DNA of 64,000 bases from Hordeum vulgare subsp. vulgare (lineage: Eukaryota; Streptophyta; Magnoliopsida; Poales; Poaceae). Under the pieces are notes generated by a model. The model saw only the letters and a list, made by a program, of their open reading frames with translations. It made no database searches and was not told the DNA's origin. The DNA lies in contig NC_058519.1 in assembly GCF_904849725.1 (NCBI RefSeq), forward strand, positions 187,229,703-187,293,702. Reading direction: 5' to 3'. A program made the translations under genes and the position numbers. Numbering within the stretch: position 1 is the stretch's first letter; the number at the start of each line of letters is the position of its first letter. This document shows positions 1 to 12,300 of this stretch, in pieces.

Positions 1-3000
1 TCGAAGCTAGCATCAACGTAACGCTTTACGACGAGCTCTTCGTCACCTCCATAAACGAGAAACATCTCCTTAGTCCTCTTCAGGTACTTAAGGATATCCT
101 TGACCGCTGTCCAGTGTTCCATACTGGGATCACTTTGGTACCTCCCTACCAAACTTATGGCAAGGTTTATATTAGGTCTGGTACACAACATGGCATACAT
201 TAGAGAGCCTACAGTTGAAGCGTAGGGGACAATACTCATCTTCTCTCTATCTGCTGTCGTGGTCGGTGACTGAGTCTTACTCAATCTCATACCTTGCAAA
301 ACTGGCAAGAACCCCTTCTTTGAGTTTTCCATATTGAACTTCTTCAAAATCTTGTCAAGGTATGTACTTTGCGAAAGACCTATGAGGCGTCTCGATCTAT
401 CTCTCTAGATCTTGATGCCTAATATGTATGCAGCTTCTCCAAGGTCCTTCATCGAAAAACTCTTGTTCAAATAGGCCTTTATGCTCTCCAACATTTCTAT
501 ATTATTCCCCATCAATAATATGTCATCCACATACAGTATGAGGAAAGCTACAGAGCTCCGACTCACTTTCTTGTACGGACAGGCTTCTCCGTAAACCTGT
601 ATGAACCCAAACGCTTTAATCACCTCATTGAAGCGAATGTTCCAACTCCGACATGCTTGCAACGGCCCATAGATGGAGCGCTGGAGCTTGCACACTTTGT
701 TAGCACCCTTAGGGTCGACAAAATCTTCTGGTTGCATCATATACAACTCTTCCTTAAGATTCCCGTTAAGGAACGTTGTTTTGACGTCCATTTGCCAAAT
801 TTCATAATCATAAAAGCCGGCAATTGCTAACATGATTCAGACTGATTTCAGCTTCGCTACGGGAGAGAAAGTCTCTTCGTAGTCAACTCCTTGAATTTGT
901 CGAAAACCCTTTGCGACAAGTCGAGCTTTATAAACGGTCACATTACCGTTTGCATCGGTCTTCTTCTTGAAGATCCATTTATTTTCTATGGCTCGCCGGT
1001 CATCGGGCAAGTCCACCAAAGTCCATACTTTGTTCTCATACATGGATCCTATCTCGGATTTCATAGCCTCAAGCCATTTGTTGGAATCCGGGCCCTCCAT
1101 TGCTTCTTCATAGTTCGAAGGTTCAACGTTGTCTAACAACATGATTTCCATCACAGGGTTGCCGTACCACTCTGGTGCGGAGCGTGCCCTTGTGGACCTT
1201 CCGGATTCAGTAGTAACTTGACCCGAAGCTTCATGATCATTATCATTAACTTCCTCTTCAGTTGGTGTAGGCGCCACAGGAACAATTTCTCATGCTGCGC
1301 TACTTCCCTGTTCGAGAGGGGGTGTAATTACCTCATCAAGTTCTACTTTCCTCCCACCTACTTCTTTCGAGAGAAACTCTTTCTCTAGAAAGGATCTGTT
1401 CTTGGCAACAAAGGTTTTACCTTCGGATCTAAGATACAAGGTATACCCAATAGTTTCCTTAGGGTATCCTATGAATACGCATTTCTCCGCTTTGGGTTCG
1501 AGCTTCTCTCGTTGAAGTTTCTTCACATAAGCATCGCAGCCCCAAACTTTAAGAAACGACAACTTAGGTTTCTTGCCAAACCATAGTTCATACGGGTCGT
1601 CTCAACGGATTTAGACGGTGCCCTATTTAAAGTGACTGCTGCAGTTTCTAATGCGTATCCCCAAAATGATAGCGGTAAGTCGGTAAGAGACATCATAGAT
1701 CGTACCATATCTAATAAAGTGCGATTACGACGTTCAGACACTCTGTTGCGTTGCGGTGTGCCAGGCGGGGTCAGTTGTGAAATGATTCCACACTTCCTCA
1801 CGTGTGTGCCAAACTGGTGACTCAAATATTCTCCTCCACGATCAGATCGTTGACACTTAATTTTTCTGTCATGTTGATTCTCAACCTCACTCTGAAATTC
1901 CTTGAACTTTTCAAACGTCTCAGATTTGTGCTTCATCAAGTAGATATACCCATATCTACTCAAATCATCAGTGAGAGTGAGAACATAACGGTAGCCACCG
2001 CGAGCTTCAACGTTCATTGGACCACACACATCAGTATGTATTATTTCCAATAAGTCGGTCGCTCTCTCCGTTATTCCTGAGAATGGAGTCTTAGTCATCT
2101 TTCCCATGAGGCACAGTTTGCATGTGTCAAATGATTCAAAGTCAAGAGACTCTAATAGTCCATCGGTATGGAGCTTCTTCATGCGCTTAACACCGATATG
2201 ACCAAGGCGGCAGTGCCACAAGTATGTGGGACTATCGTTATCAACTTTACATCTTTTGGTACTAACACTATGAATATGTGTAACATCACGATCGAGATTC
2301 ATCAAGAATAAACCATTCACGAGCGGAGCATGACCATAAGACATATCACTCATATAAATAGAACAACCATTATTCTCTGACTTAAATGAGTAGTCGTCTC
2401 GCATTAAGCAAGACCTTGATACAATACTCATGCTCAAAGATGGTACTAAATAACAATTATTAAGGTTTAAAACTAATCCCGACGGTAGATGTAGAGGTAG
2501 CGTGCCGACGGCGATCACATGGACCTTGGAGCCATTCCCGACGCACATCGTCACCTCATCCTTGGCCAGCCTCCGCTTATTCCGCAGTTCCTGTTTTGAG
2601 TTGCAAATGTGAGCAACATCACCGGTATCAAATACCCAGGAGCTACTACGAGCGCTGGTAAGGTACACATGAATAACATGTATATCACATATACCTTTAA
2701 CGTTGCCGGCCTTCTTGTCCGCTAAGTACTTGGGGCAGTTCCGCTTCCAGTGACCCTTTCCCTTGCAATAGAAGCACTCGGTCTCAGGCTTGGGTCCATT
2801 CTTTTTCTTCTTCTCGGCATCTGGCTTACCGGGCATGGCAACGACTTTGCCGTCTTTCTTGAAGTTCTTCTTACCCTTTCCCTTCTTGAAACTGGTGGTC
2901 TTGTTGACCATCAAAACTTGATGCTCTTTCTTGATTTCTACTTCTGCAGACTTGAGCATCGAGTACAACTCGGGAATGGTCTTCTCCATGCCTTGCATGT

Positions 3001-3529
3001 TGTAGTTCAGATCAAAACCTTTGTAGCTTGGTGGGAGAGACTGGAGGATTCTATCAATTATAGCATCATCTGGAAGTTCGACTCCGAGTGAAGTCAGAAG
3101 ACCGTGTAACCCAGACATTTTGAGTATGTGCTCACTGACAGAACTGTTCTCCATCTTACAGCTAAAGAACTTGTCGGAGACTTCATATCTCTTGACACGG
3201 GCATGAGCTTGAAAAACCAGTTTCAGCTCTTGGAACAACTCATATGCACCGTGTTGCTCAAAACGCCTTTGGAGCCCCGTTTCCAAACTGTATAATATGC
3301 CACACCTAACCAGAGAGTAGTCATCACTCCGCGTTTGCGAGACGTTCAGAATGTACTGGGTTGCTGCAGGAGCGGGAGGGTCACCTAGCGGCGCATCAAG
3401 GACATAAGCCTTTTTAGCTGCTTCAAGAATGAGCTTCAAGTTGCGAACCCAGTCCGCATAGTTGCTACCATCATCTTTCAGCTTGTTTTTCTCTAGGAAT
3501 GCGTTGAAATTGAGGTTGACATTGGCCAT
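1..3529 (-). pseudogene. gag-pol: Decayed Copia gag-pol polyprotein (gag, PR, INT, RT), 3' truncated by window
   Basis: Translation starts at 3529 with the same MANVNLNF-type start as the better-preserved copies at 36460 and 43515. Gag with a CCHC knuckle, the protease (FDTG), integrase zinc finger and core, and reverse transcriptase with YVDD can all be followed in order. The frame is broken: one base is missing near 1595 relative to the plus-strand copies, shifting the frame in the integrase C-terminal part. In-frame stops follow at 1290-1292, 837-839 and 405-407. The first two correspond to CpG-to-TpG type changes and the third to a TAT-to-TAG change. The RNase H end lies outside the window. 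It cannot make a full polyprotein. Confidence 0.92.
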
Positions 3530-4784
3530 CTACAATATTTATAAAGACAACTTTTAGACTAAGTTCATGACAATTAAGTTTGTTTAATCAAATTAAGTAT
3601 GCACTCCCACTTAAATCGACATCCCTCTAGTCATCTAAGCGATACATGATCCATGTTGACTAACTCGTGTCCGATCATCACGTGAGACAGACTAGTCATC
3701 ATGGTGAGCAACTTCATGCTGATCGTATTCAACCATACGACTCATGTTCGACCTTTCGGTCTCTTGTATTCGAGGTCATGTCTGTACATGCTAAGCTCGT
3801 CGAGTCAACCTAGGTGTTTCGCGTGTGTAAATCTGGCTTACACCCGTTGTATGCGAACGTTAGAATCTATCACACCCGATCATCACGTGGTGCTTCAAGA
3901 CAACGATCCTTCACAACGGTGCACACTTAGGGGAATACATTATCGAAATTTTAAGAGGCATCATCTTATTATGCTACCGTCATTCTAAGCAATAAGATGA
4001 AAAACATGATAAACATCACAATGCAATCATATAGTGACATGATATGGCCATTATCAGCTTTGCTCTTTTGATCTCCATCTTGAGGCATCGCATGATCATC
4101 ATTGTCACTGGCATGACACCATGATCTCCATCATCATGATCTCCATCATCGTGTCTCCGTGAAGTCATCATGCCAACTACTACTATCACTACTATTATAG
4201 CTAACCATTAGAAACGAAGTAAAAGTAGTAAGCACATGGCGTTGCATCTCATACAATAAATTAAGACAACTCCTATGGCTCCCGCCGGTTGTCATACTCA
4301 TCTACATGCAAGTCGTGAAACCTATTACAATAACATGATCATCTCATACATCATACATGCAACATCACAACTTTGGCCATATCACATCACATGTCAAACC
4401 CTCCAAAAACAAGTTAGACGTCCCCTAATTGTTGTTGCAAGTTTTACGTGGCTGATTTGGGTTTCTAGCAAGAACGCCTTCTTACCTACGTGACAGCCAC
4501 AACGATGATATGCCAAAGCTATTTACCCTTCATAAGGACCCTTTTTATCAAATCCAATCCGACTAGAGTAGGAGAGACAGACACCCGCTAGCCACCTTTA
4601 TGCACGGTGTGCATGTCTGTCGGTGGAACTAGTCTCGCGTAAGCGTACATGTAAGGTCGGTCCGGGCCGCTTCATCCCACAATACCGCTGGAAAAGAATA
4701 AGACTAGTAGCGGCAAGCAATTGACAAATCATCGCCCACAACCTTTTGTGTTCTAGTCATGCATAGAATCTATGCATAGAAAAT
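3530..4784 (-). other. Untranslated leader of minus-strand Angela-type element
   Basis: About 1.25 kb between primer site and gag start, homologous to 35205-36459 and 42260-43514. It contains a short repeated block of GATGATGGAGATCAT type (about 4105-4170). A long leader is normal for BARE/WIS/Angela elements. Open frames on either strand here have no recognisable domain and are not called as genes. Confidence 0.85.
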
Positions 4785-4799
4785 CTGGCTCGGATGCCA
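4785..4799 (-). other. Primer-binding site (tRNA-Met-like), Angela-type element
   Basis: Directly inside the LTR, the minus strand reads TGGCATCCGAGCCAG, a slightly diverged form of the TGGTATCAGAGCC initiator tRNA-Met complement typical of Copia elements. The plus-strand copies have TGGTATCCGAGCC at the same place. Confidence 0.85.
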
Positions 4800-4800
4800 C

Positions 4801-6572
4801 TGTTGGGTAACGTAGCATAAATTCAAAATTTTCCTATGCATATTCAGATCTTCCTATGGAGAGACCAGCAACAAGAGAGGGGTGAGTGCATCTTCATACC
4901 TTTGAAGATTGCTAAGAGGAAGCGTTGCTAGAACGCGGTTGATGGAGTCGTACTCGCAGCGATTCAGATCGCGGTGTGATTCCGATCTAGTGCTGAACCA
5001 CGGAACCTCCGCGTTCAACACACGTGCAGCCCGGTGACGTCTCCCGCACCTTGATCCAGCAAGGAGGAGGGAGAGGTTGGGGAATATCTCCGGCAGCACG
5101 ACAGCGTGGTGTCGACGGAGAGACGAGGTCTCTCGGCAGGGCTTCGCCAAGCACCGTGGGAGGAGGAAGGAGGGGAGCAGGGCTGCGTTGAGGAGAGAGG
5201 AAACGGTGTGCAAAACAGCCCCAAAACCCTCTCTATTTATAGGAGGAGGGGAGGGGGGTGCCACCCATAGGGTTTACCCCCTAGGTGGTGCGGGAGCCCC
5301 CCCAGATGGGAGGTGCGGTGGCCAGGGCAGGGGGAGGGGTGGCGCACCCCTTAGGTGGGCCTTAGGCCCACCAACGCCAAGGGTTTCCCCCCTTCTCTCC
5401 CTCCAGCGCCTTGGGCTTCTTGTGGGACACGCACCAGCCCACTTTGGGATGGTTGCCCTCCCCCTTTTGGCCCATGCTGCCTCTTGGGCCTGGTGGCCCC
5501 TCCCGGTGGACCCTCGGGACCATTTCCGGTGGTCCTGGTGGTCCCGGTACGCTACCGATGACGCCCGAAACATTTCCGGTGTCCGAAACCATCCATCCTA
5601 TATATCAATCTTTACCTCCGGACCATTCCGGAGCTGCTCGTGACGTCTGGGATCTCATCTGGGACTCCGAACAACTTTCGGTAACCTTGTATAAAAATTC
5701 CCTATAACCCTAGCGTCATCGAACCTTAAGTCTGTAGACCCTACGGGTTCGGGAAACATGCAGACATACTGAGACACTCTCCGGCCAATAACCATCAGCG
5801 GGATCTGGATACCCATGGTGGCTCCCACATGTTCCACGATGATCTCATTGGATGAACCATGATGTCAAGGATTCAATCAATCCCGTATACAATTCCCTTT
5901 GTCTGTCGGTATAGAACTTGCCCGAGATTCGATCGTCAGTATGCCTATACCTTGTTTAATCTCGTTACCTGCAAGTCTCTTTACTCGTTCCGTAGCACGT
6001 CATCGTGTGACTAACTCCTTAGTCACATTGAGCTCATGATGATGTTCTACTGAGTGGGCGCAGAGATACCTCTCCGTCACACGGAGTGACAATTCCCGAT
6101 CTCGTTTCGTACCAACCCAACAAACACTTTCAGAGGTACCCGTAGTGCACCTTTATAGTCACCCAGTTACGTTGTGACGTTTGATACACCCAAAGCACTC
6201 CTACGGTATCCGGGAGTTGCACAATCTCACAGTCGAAGGAAAAGACACTTGATATTAGAAAAGCTTTAGCATACGAACAATACGATCTAGTGCTATGCTT
6301 AGGATTGGGTCTTGTCCATCACATCATTCTCCCAATGATGTGATCTCGTTATCAATGATATATAATGTCCATGATCAGGAAACCATGATTATCTATTGAT
6401 CAACGAGCTAGCCAACTAGAGGCTTGCTAGGGACACATTGTGATCTATTTATTCACACATGTATTACTGTTCCCTGTTAATACAATTATAGCATGAACAA
6501 TAGACGATTATCATGAACAAGGAAATATGATAATAACCATTTTATTATTGCCTCTAGGGCATATTTCCAACA
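4801..6572 (-). repeat. 5' LTR of minus-strand Angela-type element
   Basis: On the minus strand the LTR starts TGTTGGAAATATGCCC at 6572 and ends TACCCAACA at 4801, about 1.77 kb, the usual size for BARE/WIS/Angela LTRs. A TATA box (TATAAATA on the minus strand, 5234-5242) lies about 430 bp before the LTR end, the same place as in the plus-strand copies. GC-rich sequence surrounds the TATA box at 5230-5560. Short open frames in this stretch are by-products of its base composition. Confidence 0.93.
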
Positions 6573-7655
6573 GGGCCCACCTTGTGGACCCTTGGAACCC
6601 ATTCGTCACTCCCGGTACACTGCGAGAAATGCGTGAAACTTTTCCGGAGATCAAAACCCAGTTTCCTATATATCAATCTTTACCTTCGGACAATTCCGGA
6701 GCTCCTCGTGATGTCCGAGATCACATCCGGGAATCCGAACAACTGTCGATTACCAAACACACATAACTCAATAATACCGCAACGTCACCGAACCTTAAGT
6801 ATGCAGACCCTACGAGTTCGAGAACTATGCAGACATGACCTGAGACACTCCCCGATTAGTAACCAATAGCGGGACCTGGATGTCCATATTGGATCCTATA
6901 TATTCTATGAAGATCTCTGTCGGTTGAACCTCGATGTCAAGGATTCATTTAATCCCGTATGTTGTTCCCTTTGTCCTTCGGTTTGTTACTTGCCCGAGAT
7001 TCGATCATCGGTATCTCCATACCTAGTTCAATCTCGTTACCAGCAAGTCTCTTTACTCATTCAGTTATACAAGATCCCGTAACTAACTCCTTAGTCACAT
7101 TGCTTGCAAGGCTTGTTGTGATGTTGTATTACCGAGTGGGCCCCGAGATACCTCTCCGTCACACGGAGTGCGAATCCCAGTCTTGATACATGCCAACCAA
7201 ACAGACACCTTTGGAGATGCCTGTAGAGCACCTTTATAGTCACCCAGTAATGTTGTGACGTTTGATACACACAAGGTATTCCTTCGGTGTCCGGGAGTTG
7301 CATGATCTCATGGTCATATGAATAGATACATTGACATGAAGAATACAGTAGCAATAAACTGACACGATCATATGCTACGTTTATAGTTTGGGTCTTGTCC
7401 ATCACATCATTCTCCTAATAATGTGATCCCGTTATGAAGTGACAACACTTGTCTATGGCCAGGAAACCTTGACCATCTTTGATCAACGAGTTAGTCAACT
7501 AGAGGCTCACCAGGGACAATGTGTTGTCTATGTATCCACACATGTATTTGAGTTTCCAATCAATACAATTCTAGCATGGATAATAAACGATTATCATGAA
7601 CAAGGAAATATAATAATAACCAATTTATTATTGCCTCTAGGGCATATTTCCAATA
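6573..7655 (-). repeat. Older, diverged BARE/WIS/Angela-type LTR fragment
   Basis: On the minus strand it starts TATTGGAAATATGCCCTAG at 7655, the family LTR start with CA changed to TA at the end. It then follows the family LTR with many substitutions up to 6573, where the younger element was inserted. About 1.08 kb remains here; the rest should lie beyond the left edge of the window. It was a target for its own family. Confidence 0.85.
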
Positions 7656-8344
7656 GTTAGCGCTAAGTCCATGCTCCATATTCGCTTGGCAGTTGAAGAT
7701 CCCCTATTCTACCATGACAAGCCTGACCTTCTCGTTTCCCTCATTCTTTCATCCTTAAACGTCCCAGATGTGAAACATCCCCTCACGCATCTCAATGGCC
7801 TGAGGGTGTTTCATCACCTCCTGAAGGTAGGGGTTGATGACCTTCTCATAGAACTTGTCCTTGGAGGAACTTGATGGAGACATGACGACCTAGATCTATG
7901 AGAAAATCAGCCCAAAACAAGAACATAGGAGAAACTTGAGATGCGGTGTTCAAAACATACAAGGGTATATAATGTTTTTTGTGTGAAAACACATATTCTG
8001 GAAGAAAACAAAGTCGATAGGGCACATGAGGGGCCACAAGGCAACCCGACGCGATGAGGTGGTAGGGCGCACCCTGTTGCCTTGTGACCTCCTTGTGGGT
8101 CCCCTCACCTAGTTCTTTTTTTGTATTTTTCTAATATTCCAAAATGTACAGTAATAATTTTTATGGATTTTTTTGGAGTTGGTTTACTTATCGTATCACA
8201 TACGCATACCTACTCTTTTTCGTGATTTTGGAGTGTTCTGGAAGGTCTCTTCTATATGTTGTTCCCGTGTCATCACTTGAATAATATTAGTTTCGATGTT
8301 AATGGGCGTATGTGAGATATAATGTTTAATTATTTTTTCCATTT
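7656..8344 (-). mobile_element. 3' region of the Athila-like remnant with the start of a downstream gene
   Basis: Continuing on the minus strand past the integrase there is an AT-rich spacer (8100-8344), a GC-rich patch around 8030-8110, then an ATG at 7882 followed by coding-like codons (MSPSSSSKDKFYEKV, then EVMKHPQAIEMREGMFHIW) with a few stops. Many Triticeae Athila-like elements carry a gene of this kind downstream of pol. No domain was recognised in it. It is cut at 7655 by the Copia LTR fragment. Confidence 0.6.
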
Positions 8345-8959
8345 ACCACTCTTGGATTAGTGCCTTCGGTATTGTTTATCTTAATAGCTCCTCAGCGATA
8401 AACTTCTTCGATGATATATGGCCCTTCCCATTTATACAGAAGCTTTCCTACAAAGAATCTAAAATGAGAACTGTATAAAATAATTGATCACCTACTTTAA
8501 ATTCACGTTTTTTGACTCTTTTCTCATGCCATATTTTAACTTTTTCTTTAAACAACTTGGCATTTTCATAAGCTTGTGTCATCTATTCATCTAAGAAGTT
8601 AATATTGAATAACCTCTTTTCACCGACAAGTTTGAAATCATAATTAAGTTCTTTAATTTCCCAATAAGATTTATGTTCTAACTCAATAGGTAAATGACAT
8701 GCTTTTACATAGACCATTTTATATGGAGACATACCCATAGGATCTTTATAAGTAGTTCTACAAGCCCATAATTTATCATCAAGTTTGTTAGGCCAATTCT
8801 TTCTAGATATATTAATAGTCTTTTGGAAGATCAATTTTATTTCTATGTTGCTCAATTCAACTTGACCACTAGACTGAGGATGATAAGGTGATGCAATTAT
8901 ATGGTTACCATCTTATTTAGCTAGAAGTTTACGGAAAACACCATGAATAAAATGTGAAC
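8345..8959 (-). pseudogene. Integrase C-terminal fragment of an Athila-like Gypsy element
   Basis: On the minus strand the sequence reads GSHFIHGVFRKLLAK at the right edge, then [13 protein letters not shown] (the third catalytic residue, E, of the DDE core), then the integrase tail with NWPNKLDDKLWACRTTYK and an H/K/R-rich region. This is the typical Athila-clade arrangement. Internal stops are present (for example at 8583-8585 and within the tail). The zinc finger and first part of the core are missing on the right, where the next element begins. The fragment is a relic and not functional. Confidence 0.82.
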
Positions 8960-11900
8960 CACTACTGGTGCAGCGACGTGCTATACAAACAATTTTGAAC
9001 TCCTTTCCTTGACATAGGTTTGAATCGTTGCCTTGCCTATGTGGGCAATAGGGGGGTCCATCCCACACGACACATAAATCGTCTATGATGGTGACCGATG
9101 GTGCACATGCTCTGCCAACTATAATTGTGTGGGATGCAATAACGTATCACGCACACTATACTTTGGGCACATGTATGGGATTTGGGGACCAATTGCACAC
9201 GTATATCATGACTAAAACATGTATAATTCCTCTTGAAAAATAAATGGTGTTTGACATTTAACCGTTTGCATAATAGTAACTAAGTCAGAAGGTCCATCTT
9301 AAAAACGATGTGTGATGTATGCATAATCGCACACGAGTTTTCTCTAGCAAGCATTTTCCATGCATGATATCATCACACAAGTTTCTTGAATAATTTAAGC
9401 ATGGAATTGCGCTTTGCATCAGGCACAGTTTCCTGTTGGCTCACGTGTGAGATAAGGTCCTATCAAAAATGATTGAGGAGCTCCTACGCACAGGTAGAAG
9501 TGTTGCAAATCGTCTATGATTTCTAATGTATCACCAAAATTTCAGTTTATATCTTATGTGATTTTCCTGTATATCACAGGCAGTTGTATTATGAGTTACG
9601 TGTGCTTTCCATTCTGGATTGCACACACTTTGTTGCTTGAACCGTGTGTGCTTAAATGCCCAGGTTATCGTAAAATATTGCATTTGAATCACCATGCGAA
9701 TAGAAAATTCTCCACAATATGCAATTGAACAAATAGTCTCCACATGAAGAACGTTCATCATAATTCGCCATAGATGTATAGACATATGCATTACATAATC
9801 ATAGTGTACAAAATTTGAAGACCTGATCAAATGGAAAACAATGCAACCATGTGTATATGTTTAGATGATAACACTAACTGAATGCATACTTATTGTTCAA
9901 ACAAAAGGAAGGCTAAAATCGTCATTGTGCTGAATGGGCTTGATATAGAATTTCACTAAGAAGATACTGATAAATCTCCTAACAGACAACAATTCGGCCG
10001 CGGGGAGCGGTTCACGGGTCATCGGTTCAAAAATTAGCTGTAGAATTTTTTAGATGAGAATGTGTCATACGTATGGAGTAGAAGATGGTAATGAAGAAAC
10101 AAACTTACTGGTACTATTTTGGCAGCATCGACACAACATTCAGAAGATATGCATAGGGACATCATGTGTGTGCAAACGCAGTATCCACAAAGGTTGGTCC
10201 CTTCTTGTTGTTGAGCACACTGAAACTTTATGTACATAATTAGTCATGCATTTGCCCTGTTAGGAACAATATAACTAGTGTAAGCTGTTTTTTCTTTTGA
10301 GAGAAATAGAAAGAGATTTATTTACAAACTTGAATATCTGACTAGCATTTTCTAAAAATATTGGATTTTGGTGCCTTAGTAGAGAAACGACACCCTTCTA
10401 AAGTTATGTACCTTGACAATACACTGCAAATGGAGATGATATTCACATACTCAATTCTTGAACCAGATATTAATACAAAATATGAACATCAAAGAATTCA
10501 ATACCTATCCAAAAATTACTGAAGTTGTGTTAGATCCGAAGGATTTCTTGACTCTCGAGAGAATCCAGGCAGTAAACTGTGTTGCACTTTGGTACAATGA
10601 CCACCAAGATCCAGTGATGGTTGTAGTTTAAGAAAACCATGAACTTAGAAACTATGTCAAAAATGAAAGACGGTCATTGTATGCGTGGTTGTATATTTAA
10701 CTTACCCTTCATGATATGGCCACATGAAGAATTCTCCTACATGTAACCTATACAAGATATTGGTGACATGTTCAATGGAATCCTTACATGTACCATTGTC
10801 ACTTAATAAAGTGTCGTTTGCTAAATCAAGATCTATGAAATACTCATGCTCCCTTAATGATCTATGCGCCATCAATCCCCTGAGAGGAATACAATACAAT
10901 TAGCTTTTTTTAGTTTACAACCTTGTGTGGAGAAGTTGATCAGTGATTGTGAAGTACTTACAACATCAAGTATTTAACAAGAGTGGCCAGGAACTCATCG
11001 AAGTTGGTGAAGAGATGAAAGTCCATGAATTACACACTGATTATACCCGAAAGGTGATTGAAATGCTTAATGTCGTAGTGCACTTGCATAATGGTATGAT
11101 ATTCTCCTTATGACATTTTGTCCATGCAATATTTGTATAACTTGCGATTGTTGGAACTACACTCCTTAAAGTATTCGCCAACAAGAAATGACAGGCCATG
11201 CTTGTGCTTGTGTGCTTCAAATTGGTCTACTTTATTCTTAGATAGAGTCATGTCAATTTTTTCATTGGGCATGCCATGGTTTTGGTTGAAGAGTTTTTGT
11301 AGTAGGATGCTCTGGTTCTCATACCTCCTATGTTTCTATCATGTGTAATAACAAATTGCCAATTTTACAAGGAAGCTAAATATAAATGCGATAGTCTTTC
11401 TAGTAGATCAAGTTAATAGTAACATGTATGTACATGCACATATTTTTTAACATATTACCACTGATATCAATTAAAATGGCACTCACAATCGTGGAACTAT
11501 AATAGTGTCTTAATCACATGCATAATCAAATAGCACACGGAAAGTGTCTGAATCACACCTAATATAACAAATGATTTCTAACACAAAGAGTTGGGCTAAC
11601 CTTCTTTGCACGTCCCAAAAACTTCCTCCCATTGTACCCACATTCAAAAGCACCTAACTTCATGGATGGGGATTGATGTTGATCACAAGTAGGAAGGTCT
11701 TCAGCTACCCCACTCCATTCCTTGGAAGTGGTCGTCCTAGGGAGCTACAAGAGAAAGAAATGTCTGAAATTGGCCTGCCGCTTTAAAATCCCCAATTTCA
11801 AACCAAAATACAAAGCCTAGTTCAGATAGAGAGAAGATAGGGGAATACCTGGATCGTGAGAGATTCGTCATGGGAGGAGATACCGCTTGAGGGGTCATTC

Positions 11901-12300
11901 GAGGAGACCATGGTGTCCTCGGCAGTCGGATGCAAGATGGAGAGATGTGGCGGCGGGAGGAACGGGGAAATAGGGGAAATGTGTCCCTTGATGGGGGGAG
12001 GAAGGGGATAGGAAGTTATATCGACGGTTGGCCAAAACATTTGCAGGGTGCACGGAAACTTGGCATGCAAATATTCATCAAACACAATTTTTCTTCTTTG
12101 AGTGTGTGCGATGAATTAGAACATACATAATTACACCCCTCCCATGTATTCCCTGGTTATAGTGACCATCCATGCATTGCATAATTTAAAGTGAACTGCT
12201 AACTTGGGTATACAAATTAGCCGACACATAGCTCGCAGTTACTAAATCGAGCAAGTTTGCTAAAACACATAGGTGTTTAACCGAGTCATAGCTCTAACAA
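8960..12300 (-). mobile_element. CACTA-like DNA transposon, probable; right end not identified
   Basis: At 8960 the sequence starts CACTACTGGTG, the classical CACTA terminus, immediately after the integrase relic. The following 500 bp are dense in short CACAC/GTGTG motifs in both directions (about 9080-9480), like CACTA subterminal repeats, and similar motifs recur near 11510-11580 and 12095-12120. Inside lies a spliced protease gene on the minus strand, a cargo known from plant CACTA and Mutator-like elements. I could not find the matching inverted terminus (CACCAGTAGTG), so the right boundary is a guess, and a Mutator-like origin is possible. Confidence 0.42.
9922..11911 (-). pseudogene. 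Spliced Ulp1/C48-type cysteine protease pseudogene (transposon-associated)
   Basis: A seven-exon model can be read on the minus strand: 11849-11911 (ATG), 11601-11744, 10962-11335, 10706-10879, 10505-10651, 10109 to about 10256 (at least to 10219), and 9922-9978 (TGA). Introns begin GT, often GTAAGT, and end AG; reading phase is kept across exons 1-4 and 6-7. Ulp1-family catalytic features appear in order: His-Trp in NYNHHWILVVIVPK, Asp in YCLDSL, and Gln/Cys in CAQQQEGTNLCGYCVC. Upstream, exon 2 has a short CGYNGRKFLG segment. The gene is dead: in-frame TAA at 11108-11110, 11030-11032 and 10530-10532, and broken phase at exon 5. Ulp1-like domains cut SUMO in host proteins; those in plant transposons have no established role. 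The exon model is inference, the motifs are seen. Confidence 0.72.

Larger units (their letters stand above)
1..6572 (-). mobile_element. Angela/BARE/WIS-type Copia element, minus strand, 3' end outside window
   Basis: Read on the minus strand this element has a complete 5' LTR (4801-6572), a primer-binding site (4785-4799), a leader of about 1.25 kb, and gag-pol from 3529 down to the window edge. The 3' LTR lies beyond base 1. The LTR ends (TGTTGG...CAACA), leader and protein match the two copies at 33424-47267, so this is the same family inserted in the opposite orientation. It is older than those copies: its reading frame is broken by one frameshift and several nonsense codons. It is inserted into a diverged LTR of the same type that continues at 6573. 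Confidence 0.93.

Noticed and set aside
891..1136. Plus-strand open frame of 81 codons opposite the Copia reverse transcriptase
   Set aside because: It recurs opposite the same place in the other two copies only because the sense strand is conserved; no domain or promoter.
5077..5643. Plus-strand open frame of 188 codons with Gly/Pro/Arg-rich product
   Set aside because: Lies in the GC-rich TATA region of a minus-strand LTR; low-complexity composition effect.
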